NCBI GenBank assembly: GCA_965178125.1
Contig: OZ237766.1
Coordinates: 186,001-250,000 of the forward strand
Source of the DNA: Bilabrum cf. latius
Lineage: Eukaryota; Bigyra: Bicosoecida; Bigyra; Bicosoecida
Length of the DNA stretch: 64,000 nucleotides
Reading direction: 5' to 3'
Under the pieces are notes generated by a model. It ran no database searches. It had not been told where the DNA came from and worked only from the letters and a program-made list of their open reading frames with translations. Shown here in pieces: positions 49,691-62,700 of this stretch. The translations under genes were made by a program, and so were the position numbers. Position 1 is the first letter of the stretch. Every line of letters starts with the position of its first letter.

Positions 49691-51400
49691 AATATAGCAA
49701 CAACATGCCATGTTCTATACCAGTCCTAAATTGGGACAGGAAACATAGCAAATGTGATTTCCACTTCAGGTTCGCGATGGTCGCAGTAATGCCGACGACA
49801 CGCATGGGCTTCAAGTTGGTCGCATCTCAATGCAGCATGGCATGAGCATGCCTTGCATCCCGCCATGCAGCCTCGGCCGCGAAGGCAAGTCGACATGTGT
49901 GCAATATCGCATCATCATGATCACGGTGACTGAGTCTTGATACTTTCAGGTTTTACACTAGCGAAAGATTGCCCTCGTGCTGGCTGGGCCTCATGAAGCC
50001 GTCAGACTGGGCGATCATCTGCCCTCCTGGAGCGAGAGCCCGAGCTACCGGGGGCCCACCGCAGAATCATACGCGTAATTCGGAGGGGCATATTACGTGA
50101 GGCCGCGTACGCTTCGCCCATGCCGCGTCGTAGCCCCGGGCCCCATTCGAATGTGATGCGGACCCACTGGGCTTCACCCCGAACGACTGGTTCTTCACCG
50201 GTCCACCAGAATGCGGTATTCATCTGACACTACGAATGTACACACCACTTTCCCCATGCACCCGACTGGCCTCGTCGCCACATGGCTTCCTGTTCCTGTT
50301 CCCCGCCCTAGGGACCGTGTGCTTTGCTCCCAGCATCGCCACCTTGGCCCTATCCTTTCAGCTTGCACGCGCCGGTCCTGGCCGACCTGCCGTGCGCCCC
50401 ATCTGTCCACCCACCTGTTGGCCTTCTGCGTGCTGCTGGCCATGCAGTCCGCTGCCACCCGCGTCTCCCTCGTGCCTTGCACCTGGAGCCCCCATTCCTC
50501 CCGTTGTGTTCTCCCTGTTGACACCGCACTGTCGTCGCCTGTGCCGGTGTCCCCCTCTTCTTCTCCACCTCCTGTCCTCCCGCCTCGTCTTCCGTCTCAC
50601 CTCTGCTCCCCGTTGCTTCAATCCTGATGTCCGAGTACATATAACAAGATCCCGTGAGCCTGGTGCGTTCGACACGCCAGACGTAGACTGCGCAATCCAT
50701 GTACAAATCATGACTTAATGAAAGGGGGAGTCAAGGACGCATGCCTGTGCCATGCACAAATATGCACGCGGTCTATTGTGCAGTGTACTTATATTCACAA
50801 AATCGGTATTGTACTTGCACCACTGGTTGATAGTCCACCTCACAAGAAATCGAAAGCGATTTTGTGGTAACAGTGCGCGTATCACGACGAAGATGAATAC
50901 ATGTGTCTGGTTTTCAGTGAGTCCATTACATCCTGACGCCTGATACTCCTGCAAATGACGGATGATGATTGGTGTGTCTTCAACACGATCTCTCCCATAT
51001 ACCTTGTGTGGGCGGGCAAGTGCAGTCAGCCTCCACGAGCTCGATGAAATTGTGTATGCACTTACTCTAGCAGAGTATGTTGTGCCATGCATTGCCCTAA
51101 TTGTCGTCTATTTATGCCTCACATCGAGCACGCGCCACAACTACTGTTCTGCGTTTTGCATGCTTTGTCTGAAAGCATGGAGACTTCACACTTGTATTGT
51201 GGAAAGACGCATTAAAAACCTAATATATCTATTCTCGGCCTGTGGGTCGCTTATTTGCGGTGGCAGCTGTCCGGGTGTACTTGTCTTTCCCGAGTAGGTC
51301 ACAAGTCCTGACTTCAGTTACGTCATTTGATACATCTGGCCAGGCAGTACGGTAGCACCACTTCTAGTACGCATATTATATTGATTTGAAGTGATCGCAG
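49691..51400. other. Gap with unresolved 5' exons of flanking genes
   Basis: About 1.7 kb. 50230-50640 is a pyrimidine-rich plus strand without a convincing frame. The first exon of the CD36-like gene must lie upstream of the acceptor at 51400 but I cannot pick it. Any first exon of the minus-strand kinase would lie near 49600-49800. No RNA gene seen. Confidence 0.35.
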
Positions 51401-54400
51401 GGCGGAATCGTCGCTTTGATTGGCATCATTGCGATCGTGGTCGGTTTGGTGGTGCCCACCATCGTTGATAACGCCTTCGAAGACATCCTTAAGGACAACA
51501 CATACCTGACTCCCGGTTCCGAGGCATTTGAAAATCGGATGGAACCCGTCAAGCGCGGCCTCGCAACCGTGCGGGCCGACCAGATCGACAGCATCGACCT
51601 GGACGACGACCAGTACGAGGACGGCGGCGTGCGCAACATCGTGTACATCAGCAACATCACGAACCCCGAGGCAGCCCTCTACGGCGGCGCACGACCGGAG
51701 CAGACCAACGTGCCGTACGCGTTCCGCAAGTACACCAGGTACGAGAACGCGACCCACTCCAACGGCGACGACAGCCTCACTTGGGACAGCCAGTCCGAGT
51801 ACGTCTACGTGGATGACCCGGCCCGGCTGGACAACGAGGTCCTGGTCGTGCCCAACGTGGGATTCGCGGGGTTCGGGGCCCTCCTACCCACACTGGTGGG
51901 CGCGGCCCGGGCGGTAGACCGGAACTAGGAGCAGGCGGTGTCTCTCCGCGGCAGCGACCCCATCCAGGTGGACGACATCGCCATCCCGCTGTTCGTCTCT
52001 CAGTTCTTGCGGGCGGGAGTGCCCTCTCTCGTGGGTCTCCTCAAAGCATCCGTCCTGCCCGTGGTGCTGCCCATGCGCCTCATGCAGCTCAGGGCACCCA
52101 ACAGCACGTCGCTCGCGGACCAGGCGGAGGCTCAGGTGGGAGGGACCGCGGCTGGCTACACGGCGGATCCAGCGGTGGCTCTCTCCCCCGCGCTGCCGGG
52201 GGGCACCCGAGTCACCGCCGGGGTCTACATGGACCTGATGAACTCTTCCTCCACGTCAGGAGTCGCCCTCATTTCCGCGGCGGGACTCCCCAAGTGGATC
52301 GCAGTGACGTCATCCTTCGCCTCTGTGGACGCGACCGACGCCGCAGCCGTGCAGGCGGCCATGAGCACCCCGGCCTACATGGGGCTGACCCAGGAGTTCG
52401 CCACTGCCTACATCGGCCTGGACGCCTCCTACTCCGACCCCCAGGTGGCCGCGGGCCACGTGCTTCAGGTCGTCCTCATGATGGGCGGGCTCATGGGACC
52501 CGACACCACGACCGCTGGCCAGGTCGTGCCTCAGGTCTTCAACGCATACCTGGGTAGCCTAGGGCAGGCCAGCGTGGAGCTTCCAGCGGCATCTGACGTG
52601 GGCATGGCAGCGGCACAGTTCGGCAGCAACACCATCACGGGAGCTCTTGCACATGCCGGGGGGCAGCTGCCAGGCACCATCACGCTTCCCATGGCAGCGG
52701 GCAGCGCCGCCACCGACGCCAACACCTGCCTGAATGGACCCGCCTCCCTCTTCGCCTCCATCAACGACCCCAACACGCTCAACAGCTTCCCCGAGTTCTC
52801 GTGTCTGGCCAACGCCCCGCCCACCATCTACAGCCAGAGGGCGCACCCCTCCAGCAACGGGCTCGTGTTCGCTGGTAGCAAGCTGCCAGGCATGACGGCC
52901 ATGGCTCTCCTAGGACAGTTTTCTTCGTCTCCTTCTCTCTTCAACGAGGCATCTGCCGTGCTTGGCAGCGCGCTCCCCGATTTCGGGGCGGGCAGCGAGG
53001 CCGTGTGGAGGTTCCGAGCTGCGTACCTGAAGCACATCGCCACCAACGCGACGATGATGACTGCGATCGACGCGCAAGTTGCCAGGCAGTCCGCCTACAT
53101 CGCCGCGCTGGCCGCCAATGGGGACGTGGCGACGACCCTGGGAGCCAAGGTGACCGGGTATGCCACCTCGCTGGCGGCAGATGCAGGGCTCCACGCAGCG
53201 TGCGGGCAGGCCATCCAAGACACGGTATCGAGCAGCATCCCAGCGATGGACTGCTTCCAGGTGCACGACGTGTTCCGCTGGCTGGAGCACAGCAGCAACG
53301 CGCTGGTGTATTTCCCCAATCTGGTGGAGACGTACTACGGCACCGAGGCCACGCCCGCCACCACGCCGGGCAGGTCGAGCGGGAACCTCGCAACGGGGCC
53401 GTACATCAGGGCCACCCCGCGCATGCTGCTGCTGGACGGCTTCCGGGACTCGATCCTGGCCTCGTTGAACGCGGGCATGGTGCCTCCGCTGGTGTCCAAC
53501 GCCACTGCAGGCACCACGGAGACGATCGGCACTGGCAACGGCGGCCGTGACACGTTCTGGCAGATCCAGTCGGTGGAGGGCCAGACGGAGCTGAGGGACT
53601 GGTCTGGGATGGGGGCTGACCCCACCCCCATTGAGGGGTCATACGACGGGCTGAGGCACCCCTACGGCGAGAATCTCGCGGATACTAAGCCAAGCGACCT
53701 GCCTCTCCGGTTCAAGATCTGGGTGTCCCAAGCATCGAGGTTCATGTGGCTGTACAAGGACGTGGTGCCGGGCACCAACGAGCCGCGGGGTGCCATCAAG
53801 GGCCCCAACGGCAAGCTGGAGAACATCCAGAGGTACGCCATCCACGTGGAGAGTGTGACGAGGGCGGCCTACGGGGACGAGGGCAGTCCCCCTTTCGAGC
53901 GGTACGAGAACGACGTTCTCTTCAACTCGCCCGAGGGCTGCATGGTCAGCGTGCGGTCCCACCCCGAGTACGTGCTGGCCCAGGCCACTGCATCCAACCC
54001 CGACAGCACCACTGAGTTCGATCTCTTCCTCACGCAGCCCAACAACCTGGCCTGCAACGAGACCATCCGGGCACTGAGCTCCAGATACGCCGAGGAGCCC
54101 ACGCAGGAGGCCCACGGCTCGTTCATCGACGTGGACCCGGTCTCGGGGCGGTCCATCGGTGCCGCGAGGAGGCTCGCGGGTGTGCTCCGACTGCGCCCCT
54201 TCGGCATGTACCCGCGCCTGGCGGATGGCACGGGCGGGGAGCAGGTGTACGTGCAGCTGCAGTGGGTGGAGGAGAGCAACGAGGCCACCTCGGGGACGGA
54301 GAAGGACCTAAAGGATGCGTACGATTCGGTGAGGAACGTCCGGCTTGGGGTAACCGTGGGGCTGCTTGTCCTCGGGGCCATTCTGCTGATCGTGGGTGTG

Positions 54401-54508
54401 ACGATCATCTTTTTCTGTGGGGGCTCGGCCTCTGGTGCTTCGCGGGCTGGCAAGGACGCACCCTCGGCTGATGTTCGCGCAGGCGGCGCGCACGCCGAGG
54501 TGGCATGA
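51401..54508 (+). CDS. CD36/LIMP-2-like two-pass membrane protein, one in-frame UAG
   Basis: The exon starts after acceptor GATCGCAG (51400) and runs to TGA 54506-54508, crossing a TAG at 51926-51928. It opens with a transmembrane helix (IIAIVVGLVVPTIVDNAF). The block YISNITNPEAALYGGARPEQ followed by VPYAFRKYTRYENAT matches the CD36 family's 'NpeevlxGxkP...GPYxyrey' entry. A long ectodomain with scattered Cys and N-glycosylation sites follows, then a second helix (LGVTVGLLVLGAILLIVGVT) and a short tail. Family members are scavenger or lysosomal membrane receptors with both termini in the cytosol. At over 1,030 residues it is about twice the usual length. Exon 1 is not resolved. Confidence 0.75.
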
Positions 54509-54921
54509 AGTTTTGGCTCGACGCGATGCCTTCCCTCTTCTCTTCGTGTAGGGCACTGGCTGACGAAATCGGGTGCCGGCAGTAGTCGGCCTAATCGATT
54601 GTCTCAGGGTGGTGTGAGGCGGGTACTGTGCCTGCATGCGCCGATGCCACACTGTAGTCGGAGTATAGGGCTTCCGCAGGTGCGGCTTCAGCGGTTGGTA
54701 TCCACGGTGTGGTTGCCGACAGTCTCGTGGTTTCACGAGGGCTCTATGTGTTTGCATTTGTTTTTTTCGCTCTCCAATACGGCAATTTCTTGATATTGCA
54801 TTGATTCATTGCTCGCATAGACGGATTTGTTTTAAAGCGCTATAGTGGCCAATCTCCGTGTCGATTGGTAATTCCTTGTTCTTTGGATCTAGCCTTCGAA
54901 TCAGCACCTTCGAACAATCCG
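54509..54921. other. Intergenic, CD36-like gene to pogo element
   Basis: No coding signal in 413 bp. It contains the 3' UTR of the CD36-like gene, including T-rich stretches near 54750-54770. Confidence 0.45.
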
Positions 54922-54949
54922 GATCCCCTTGCGACCATAACTGTCCCAA
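54922..54949 (+). repeat. Left terminal inverted repeat of pogo element
   Basis: 28 bp, the exact reverse complement of 57674-57701. Confidence 0.9.
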
Positions 54950-55249
54950 GCTGAACGGCAAAATTCCCAACTTCAGTCGCAAAATTCGGAGCAATAATGT
55001 CCAACTATGGCCCTGTCCTTTTCGGTAATGAAGCAGGTTTTCAAGGAGATTTCAAAACTGTAACCAGATTTTCAGGACGACATGTTCTCTTCAAGCTATG
55101 ACCGACCAAAGATGGCGGCCTTGGCGGCCGGCATGATCGCGCCTGGTAAAAATCACAACTGTCCCAACTTCAAAGTCCTAAATATCTCGCATTTCACACT
55201 TTTTTTTCAGGTTTCCAGTATAATATCAGTATAATCATATATAAAAATA

Positions 55250-57602
55250 TTAAGTTCGACGCTTCTTTGAAGCTGGCATGGCCCTCTTGTTGCTTGCAGC
55301 CTAGATCTTCGCGATCTTGGCCTTGAGGGCCTGATTCTGAGCTCTCATTGCGTCCAGGTTGACTCTAGCCTCCTCAAGCTGCTCAATAATCTCATCTGTG
55401 GACTGATCCTAGAGTGGGCGGTCGCGCATCTGATTTTTCCGCAGCTAAGCGGCGTCACCCCCGCCCCCCCGGGGCCCGATGGCCCCACGGTTGCCTTGCA
55501 GCCCCTTCAGCCTTGGTCGCCTTTTCTGAGATTGTTGTGCCCGAGCTGCGCTTTCAATCTTTGCTTGAAGCCCCAAACCTGCTAATCTCAGGAATGCAGC
55601 CGTGTTGGGGCGTCTCTTCGCCAGGGCATCATGGGCGCTCACCACGCGCTGGGCGCTCGCCAGTCCCCCGAGGTTGTCAGCCGTGGCAGGCCCAAGCACA
55701 GCAGACGAGGATGATGACTACGGCTCAGATGCGCCTGCTCCACTGGCAGCCGTAGTACTCTTCACGAAAGATCCTGACTCTGTCGGGATACTCTCCAGTA
55801 TTTTGGCTACGTCTGACAGCTCACTACCACTGGCCCCCTCCCGGGCCCTCTGCAGCGTGGCCCTGTGCTGCTTGACTTTGTCCATGTCAACTACAACGGA
55901 AGGGTTGAACGGGAGAAGTCCGCACTTCTTGAATCCACTAGCAGCATTCGAAGCTCGAAAGCTGTGGCTTGCACAGGTCAAGACCAGCGGTGCGATCCAC
56001 TCCTCCCCGATCGCGTCACACGACGCCTTCGCTAGTGCCGACTTCTTCGCCTCCGGGGCAGACGCCATGAATGCTTCCATGAAATGAAGCTAGCTCAGAT
56101 AGACACAGAAGTCTTTCTTAACACCACGAAGCTCTGCTTTGAAGGACGACATGCACGCGACGTCCAGGGGCTGCAGGAAGTGGGTGCTCATTGGAAGGAG
56201 GAGCTCGATGTCGATGTTGTTGGCAGCGCAGAACTTCCTGAGGCTCCGCTGGTCATGCGTCGAGTGGTTGTCCATCGTGAGCAGTACTCTAGCTGTGGGA
56301 GGGAGCCTCTCTTCCCTTCGCACTCTAGCTGCGTACTCCACGATCTTTGGAAGCAGCAGGGACAAGGACCCGACGTTGCTGTAGCCGGAGGGGGTCGCAC
56401 AGAACACGATGATGTCGAGGAGCTCGATGTCCGTCTTGGCTAGCACCAAGAAGAGTTTCTGGACAGACGAGGGGTCCACAACATTCCCAGATAGCCTTAC
56501 CTCAGCTAGAATATCCTCGAGCTCCGCCTTCAGGCCGTCGTCGTCGAGCTTGCCCGCATCGCGCTGGGCTTGCGCACGTTGCAACCGGGCTGCCACATAT
56601 TCCTGCTCGCGCTGGATCTCGCGTTTGACCTTTTGAGACTTGCCATCGTAGCGGAAAACGAGAAGGCCAGCAACAATTCCATCCTTCGCTGATACAACAG
56701 GAACGAATGATACGTTTGTATTGGAAAAATGCGTCGCGCGAAGCGCAGCACGGGGCGATTCGGCCCTGACCACCAGACCGGTCCGCCCCGTCAACCCTTG
56801 CGCCCTACCCTGGCTGGGCATGCAGTATGATCACAGTCTCATCTATGTTTAACTACAATCGTTCGTGATAAATGCACGTCCCTGACACGACGACGCCAAG
56901 CTCAGTATTGAGTACCAGGCCTCGTTTTGCTGCTCCTTCGCCAAACCAGTCCAGCAAGCACGTGTGGCTCTCCGCCACGCTACGATTGATTGTCTTCTCT
57001 TCACCTTGCAAATCCTTCAGTTTATGAGCCTTTAGAAATCTGGTTGACCACACACGCGATAGTGGCACCCCATCCTTGTGTGAACCAGCACAAAAGTCGT
57101 TGCGAAGGCCTGTTGCAGTTCGGCGCAGTCCTTCAAGCGTGAACGGCACCTTCTCATCCTCTCGCAATATGACCAGCTTCGCAAGTGCCCGTTCAACATA
57201 CTAGGGCAAATCTGTTCGCCAACACAAATCCTGTAGGGGGCACGTTAATCGTTGCTAGATTCGCTGGAATCGCTTCCGGACAGCGCTAAACGTCTTTTCT
57301 GGGTACACCTCATTTTGAATCTCTCGGTAGATTTCACTGTCATTTTGAACCTTACCGGGATTTCTCTCCCTCCACACCTAAAGCTTTTGCTTGTAAATTA
57401 TATAATCTGCTTGCTGCGCTTCATATAGTCGCATCTCAGGCTGCTCAGCTGTGCATTCTTCTACCGATTGCTCCAAGGCCGTGCGCCAAGCGAGCACACG
57501 ATTCACGTCATCCACAGACACCTGAAGGATAGCCCGAGTATCCGAGTCGTCAATTGCGTCGAGTATTGATGATTCTTTAGAACTGGAGGAGGATGCTTGC
57601 AT
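55250..57602 (-). CDS. pogo-type transposase (DDE_1 superfamily), UAG-containing, one frame break
   Basis: ATG 57600-57602 to TAA 55250-55252. The N-terminal part has a CENP-B/Tc5-type DNA-binding region (LSRVWSTRFLKAHKLKDLQG). Catalytic DDE region: LNIDETVI gives the first Asp, LLTMDNHSTHDQ the second, followed by the signature LLPMSTHFLQPLDV and ASGFKKCGLLPFNP. TAGs at 57378, 57255, 57201, 56853, 56090, 55718, 55445, 55409 and 55301 are read in phase. A single-frame shift occurs near 56820-56835, between the first Asp and the middle of the domain, so this copy is probably inactive unless the shift is a sequencing error or intron. A coiled coil (EQLEEARVNLDAMRAQNQAL) ends the protein. Confidence 0.75.
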
Positions 57603-57673
57603 AACTCTAGAATTGAGACCTGTATGAGCTCAAGAAGTGGTCGCATTTGAATCTTGGGACAGTTGCAGTTGGT

Positions 57674-57701
57674 TGGGACAGTTATGGTCGCAAGGGGATC
57701 T
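57674..57701 (-). repeat. Right terminal inverted repeat of pogo element
   Basis: 28 bp, the exact reverse complement of 54922-54949; it ends 104 bp from the stop of the E2-like gene. Confidence 0.9.
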
Positions 57702-57804
57702 TAAACCTGCTGGCTCTAGGCCTCTACTAGATAGTAGGCCTACCCGGATTCCGGATTCCGGATCGGTTCCAAAACGATTCAGAGGCATCAATCAAACCCT
57801 TTAC

Positions 57805-58587
57805 TCAAGTTTCTTCTACTGTCCTTGGCTCTTGGAACTCATCCGACGCCCGTTTCAAGAACCCTTCAACGTCATCGGTGCATTGTCTGCCTGCTTTTTC
57901 AAGTGCTATGCAACCCTCGCAAGGGCAGACAATATTAATATCCCCAAAAAATCCGCGGAGATGGTTTGCTAGGTCAATCATGCTGCAGCAAGGGGCCCAT
58001 TTCAGTCCACCCTTCGGGGTATCCAGGCACGCCACCCCATCAGGACGCACATAAGGATTGTATGGGACCTGCTTAAAAGTACAGAATGGCATTTTGAAGG
58101 GATACTCCTTCGGTAGCAGAACTTTGACGTCTACCATGCGTCCCTTGTACGGGCTCTCGTAGGTCTTGCCCTGAATCTTGATCTCATCCTGCACGACCAG
58201 AAGATGAAAACCTGGGTCATTTAAATGGTGACCGGGTTAACCATATGAGGATGAACAATTTGTGATACTTAATGCTAGTTTTCCCTGAATGGCAGTTCTC
58301 ACTGGTAGGGACAGGTGTATCACCAGCTTGCGTAGGTTGGTGCCATCCACTTCAATGGAACACCCACTTGTGCGTTTTGAAAAAACTGGTAAGGCCCACA
58401 TACGGCTCTCCTGTGATGATAGAGAGTAATTGATGCTGAAATGCCAACAATTTGCATGCAAACACTGAAAGCAGCATTTCACGAATGCATGGACATTCTT
58501 CCACACATTCCGTAGGCGAACAGCTGTTTGCTCTTCAGCGCTCATTTTTGTGCCAACTGGTACTTTAACGGAGCTTGTGGCTGCCAT
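57805..58587 (-). CDS. E2-like ubiquitin-conjugating (UBC-fold) enzyme, three exons
   Basis: The minus strand starts at ATG 58585-58587 (MAATSSVKVPVGTKMSAEEQ) and ends at TGA 57805-57807. Exon 2 holds SIEVDGTNLRKLVIHLSLP and ends at a GTGAGA donor; exon 3 starts after GTCGTGCAG near 58196 with DEIKIQGKTYESPYKG. The UBC core is clear: VKVLLPKEYPFKMPF, then PYNPYVRPDGVACLD with the candidate catalytic Cys, then WAPCCSMIDLANHL. The usual HPN tripeptide is NPYV-like here, a departure from canonical E2s, so activity or the modifier used is uncertain. Length of about 190 residues is normal. No in-frame UAG. Boundaries of exon 1 and 2 are approximate. Confidence 0.7.
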
Positions 58588-59736
58588 TATCGGGCGTAGA
58601 AATGCGAAAACAGAATGTGTATTGGACCCTGGACAATCCCGGCAAGTTCTTTTTCATCATGCAGAACGTTCGTCTACTAGGCTGGATTTCGGCCAAATCT
58701 GATTTCGGCACTGGTTGCTCGAAAATCAAGATTCGTTCGTTCATTCATTCGGTAAAAATCTGGCAGACACAGTTCGTTGTAGATAGCACGCCAAGGTTGC
58801 ATATAGTTTCGGCAGGACGCGGCTACTTTCTCCGTGAAGAACGTTGGCTGCGGACCTAGAGTGCCCGCCGTGCTCTGCCATGCAGGACCCGCATTGCAGG
58901 TGTGCCGAGGTGGGTTTTACTTGAAGTAGGCATGTAGCGTCGCCCATCTTGAATGCAATACTTTCATTTTGGCACCCAAATTGTCCGGATAGGGTCTCAT
59001 TCGGTCTACTGGTGGAGTAGGCCCCAATCAGTGGGTACGTATGCTATGCCATGCGCCGCAAACAGTGCGTGGAACTTCGAGAAGTCGCTCAGCATGGTAG
59101 TGCGTGAGGGGCTTGCGCCTCTGATGCTGAGGTCGCGCGCCAGGCGCAGCGCTTGCGCGAATCGACAAGTCGTGTGGCATGATTGAGGTGAAAGGAAAAG
59201 GGGGTTGGGTGGAATAGAGGACAGGTGGACAAGGTGGACGGGGTGGATGAAGCGGGAGGCACAGACAGAGGGGTTCCGGGTTAGGATGTGGGGTAGGAGG
59301 GGCTACAGTCCCCCAATCCATATGCTTTCATCGGAAGGATCGGCAGTCGCAGGTATGTCGGACGCGGTGTTACAGCCGCAGGCGACAAGAGAGCGAGGTG
59401 GAGTACTATGATTTTCACTGATCTACTAGTGTATCCTGTCGTCTTTGGACGACGATAAGTGCTGTGTGCACTGTACAGTGCGTGATCTCAGGGCTAGGCA
59501 CCCAAGATCCCTCTATCAGCCAATCCCCCAGCCATGCTTCCCCTCCGTAGACATTCTCTTTTCTTGAGCAGCTTTCGTTCTAGTGCTTCGCCAGCATAAC
59601 GACCAGCTTCATCCGTAGCTCCGCTGCGCCGCATCCGTTCCACCACCTTGAGCTGTATCTGTGTAGGGATCCAGCAATATATCCGGATCCTCGTTGACGG
59701 AAGCAACGTTGAGTTTCCACGACTTAATCCGAATAG
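58588..59736. other. Gap without supported gene
   Basis: About 1.15 kb. Short frames occur on both strands (for example minus 59494-59706), but that one is separated from the cadherin-like gene by a TGA at 59737-59739, has no family match, and I do not call it. Confidence 0.4.
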
Positions 59737-62700
59737 TCAGTCCCACAAGCCTGGTCGCCACATAGCAACAGCTCTGCTCGCCAGACTTGGAATTAGGACC
59801 ACCGCCAAGCAGAAAAGTCCTGATCCAACGTTTGACACTCGATGTGCGTCACTCGTGGATCGTACAGCAACTCTGATCGTTGGCTCACTCACCTCGACCC
59901 CTGCATCACCAAATTGCTCGGAAAGCAATGTTCGCAGACCAGGATGCATGGAATCGATGATAGCTTCGACTCGACGCTTCCTCTCGCTGGTCGCATCTTT
60001 GCCGTCAGGTAGTTCTCCAGATAACTGGAGCACGAGGTTTACCCTGGGTGTTTGCTGCAAGTGGCCACTAGTAGTCTCTGCTAGCCACGCAGCAGGAGCA
60101 GCAACGTCTGCCAGCATGTCGGCAAAATGCAGTATAGGTCCACAGTCGATCTCATGAAGCCGTGTATAGGTAAACTGCAGATGGACCTCGACGACGACAT
60201 TGCTCTGCTAGAGGTCAGCCGCTGCTGCGCGACAGCTCCTGCCGTGCCGATCATGATCCAAAGCAAAATCCGTTGCTGTCCAAACTGGATAGTTGTGTTC
60301 GTCGGGGCTCTGGCTTGGCTGCGATACAGTCGTCACAGACGGTACACTTCCTCGCTATGGCTATGCAGTGATAAATGATCCTTCCAAAGGGCCACTAGAG
60401 CTGGCACTCGGGCTGGGACTTTCGCTGCTACTCGGGCTTGTTGATGCGATGGGCACCTGCGGTGGGTACACTGCAATTGTGTACGCTGTAACTCCGATTG
60501 AACCGGGAGTGTGGCCGCCACTACCAGCATCTTGTATGGTCACGGCAATGGTGCGGTTGAAGCCATGCTCTGCACGAGGATCTAGCTGCAGGTCGATGCG
60601 TTGAAGCAGGCTCCCAACCGTCTAGAGAGGTCCAGCCTGGATCTACATGGCTTGACCATTCGGGAGCACCCATACCGTGCGGCCCTGCTGGTCGAGTACA
60701 TCCCCAAGCTCTCGCAGTACGAGCCTATCTACAGCCGCCTGACCATGGCTCCCAATCAGTTCTACAATTGCTGACACCTCATCATCGTCTGCATCCACTA
60801 GCACAACGCCCTCCATGATCGACACAGTGTTAGGAGAGTGACCAGCTGTACCTGCACACTCAGACTACAATGCGATGCCAAGCAGAGCCGGTGGATCGTT
60901 CATCGGTAGCACTTGCAGAGTGATTTCAAACGGCTAGAAATTCGGTGCTGTGTGCGGCTGCGGCGCAAAACTCTGGAACAGCCGGCCTGTAATGCGCCTC
61001 GACGGCAGGTGCTACTCGTCAGCATAAAATGCGATTCGGCCGAGCAGGGCTGTGGCTTCGCCCGAGCTCATGTAATCTCGGGTCTATGCAGACGTGACCC
61101 CTGAAAGATCTAGATCGGCACCTCCAGGCAGCGGCTCGCCCGCAAGGACAAGCTTGTCGCCTTGCCGCGGGTCCTGAATAGACACTATGAACCTGACAGA
61201 GTCCTACTCTTCATCTGTGACGCTGACCCCTTCGAACAATCGTGCAGGTGGCGACTCTTCAAAATAGGCCAAAGGATCCTAGTTGGCCGTGCGAAGACCA
61301 TGCACCTGCGGTGGATCATTCCTGTTTTGTACAATGGCCGAGACACTGGCTTCTCGGGACGTACCATCTGAGAATTCACCCCTGATCAGAATAGTCCGGA
61401 ATCCAGCGATTGCATCACCCAAGCAGCGCATGCCAATACCAGCAAGACCTGCCTGTGTGATGATGCCGCTAGGTCCACCTGACACGGTAGCCCACTGACC
61501 ATCCTCACTGATGCCGATACGGTCTGAGTTGGGATCACCAGACAAGTACAGCTCATCTGTTGCAGTGTCGCCGTATTGAATGCTCACAGTGCAGCGCAGC
61601 ATCGGTGAGCCTGGCAGCCGAAACCCCGCAAACAGCCGAGCGCCCGCAACGTCGTCCTCGTCGACGTGGTAGACAGAGTCACGAAAGCCGAATGAATCTG
61701 GTAGATCCACCGCGGTACGGACAGGTGTGACGCCCATGGTGGGGAAGTCGGCTAGGACCAGTGCACCATGCGTGGAGGCAGGATCGTTGGCAATCGCGTG
61801 CACTCGTCCCATGCGAGGAGTACTTGCACTCGAAATCTTGACAACGCCGTCCTGTGGAGTACCCCACGTATCGCAGTGCAGTGCATCTCCGCGCTGCTCA
61901 TCGAAGGCGGACCAGCAGATCCAGCCGCTATCAAGCACCTCCACCACGACCCGTCCAGATCGGACAAGGAAGGTGTGACTACTGTCCTTGATGCTGCCGG
62001 TGTATGGGTCAATGCTGACGACACCGCCAGTGTAGATATGAAGCCTGCCCTGCAAAACTGGATACGATGACCTTGTTACGGCCAGAACGTCGGTGGATCC
62101 TCGGCTGCTGTAGAGCTCGCGCACCTCGATCAGAGTGTCTGCCGCTTCGGGGAGGTGGGCCACTCTCGCATGAATGTTTCGCAGCTGGCTTCTTGGAGTA
62201 AACACTCGTACTGTCACCTCATCGTGATCGTTGGGTGCGAATACCACGGCCTCGCCAAGCCTGCTTGTCGAGTGACCGGCGCGAATAGGCCAGTGGTCCA
62301 GGCCAATAGCGTTCAAGCCGACTTGAAGCTCTCCTTGGTTCTGCTGACCCTGGAATAGTCCAAGAACATGTGTCTCGCGGAATGTGTCCATCCGAAGGAC
62401 GAACCCGGGAGGCAGGAATTCACTCGTCTACACCCGTTCCACGAGAGAGTCTGCTGGCGGCGTGAGCGGACGCGGGACTGCTAGCTGGTCTAGAACGTCC
62501 CAGTAGAATAGCTACCTACCAGACGGGCTCCGATAGAAACTAGTGACCACATCAAACAGCACGAAACGATCGCTGATTAGTCCAACGTACTCAGCGCGGT
62601 AGCGAAGTACAGGTGCATCGGCCGCAGCCTCCGCAATGCCGGGTATCTGGCCATGCCTGACGACACCCGTGTCGAGATCTACAGCAGCTGGTGTGAACCT

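Larger units (their letters stand above)
54922..57701 (-). mobile_element. pogo/Tigger-type DNA transposon with 28-bp terminal inverted repeats
   Basis: A perfect 28-bp inverted repeat pair lies at 54922-54949 and 57674-57701, beginning GATCCCCTTGCGACC on the left. It flanks a single minus-strand transposase gene. The element is about 2.78 kb, a typical length for autonomous pogo relatives. A shorter inner copy of the ACTGTCCCAA end lies near 55158-55170 and at 57653-57665. I do not see an obvious TA duplication at the outer edges, so the true termini may extend slightly. Confidence 0.8.

Noticed and set aside
50230-50640. Minus-strand Arg/Gly-rich open frames in the pyrimidine-rich stretch
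   Set aside because: Composition-driven; several frames equally open, no homology and no splice context.
59494-59706. Extension of the cadherin-like protein beyond 59737
   Set aside because: The frame meets TGA at 59737-59739, which is a stop in this genome.
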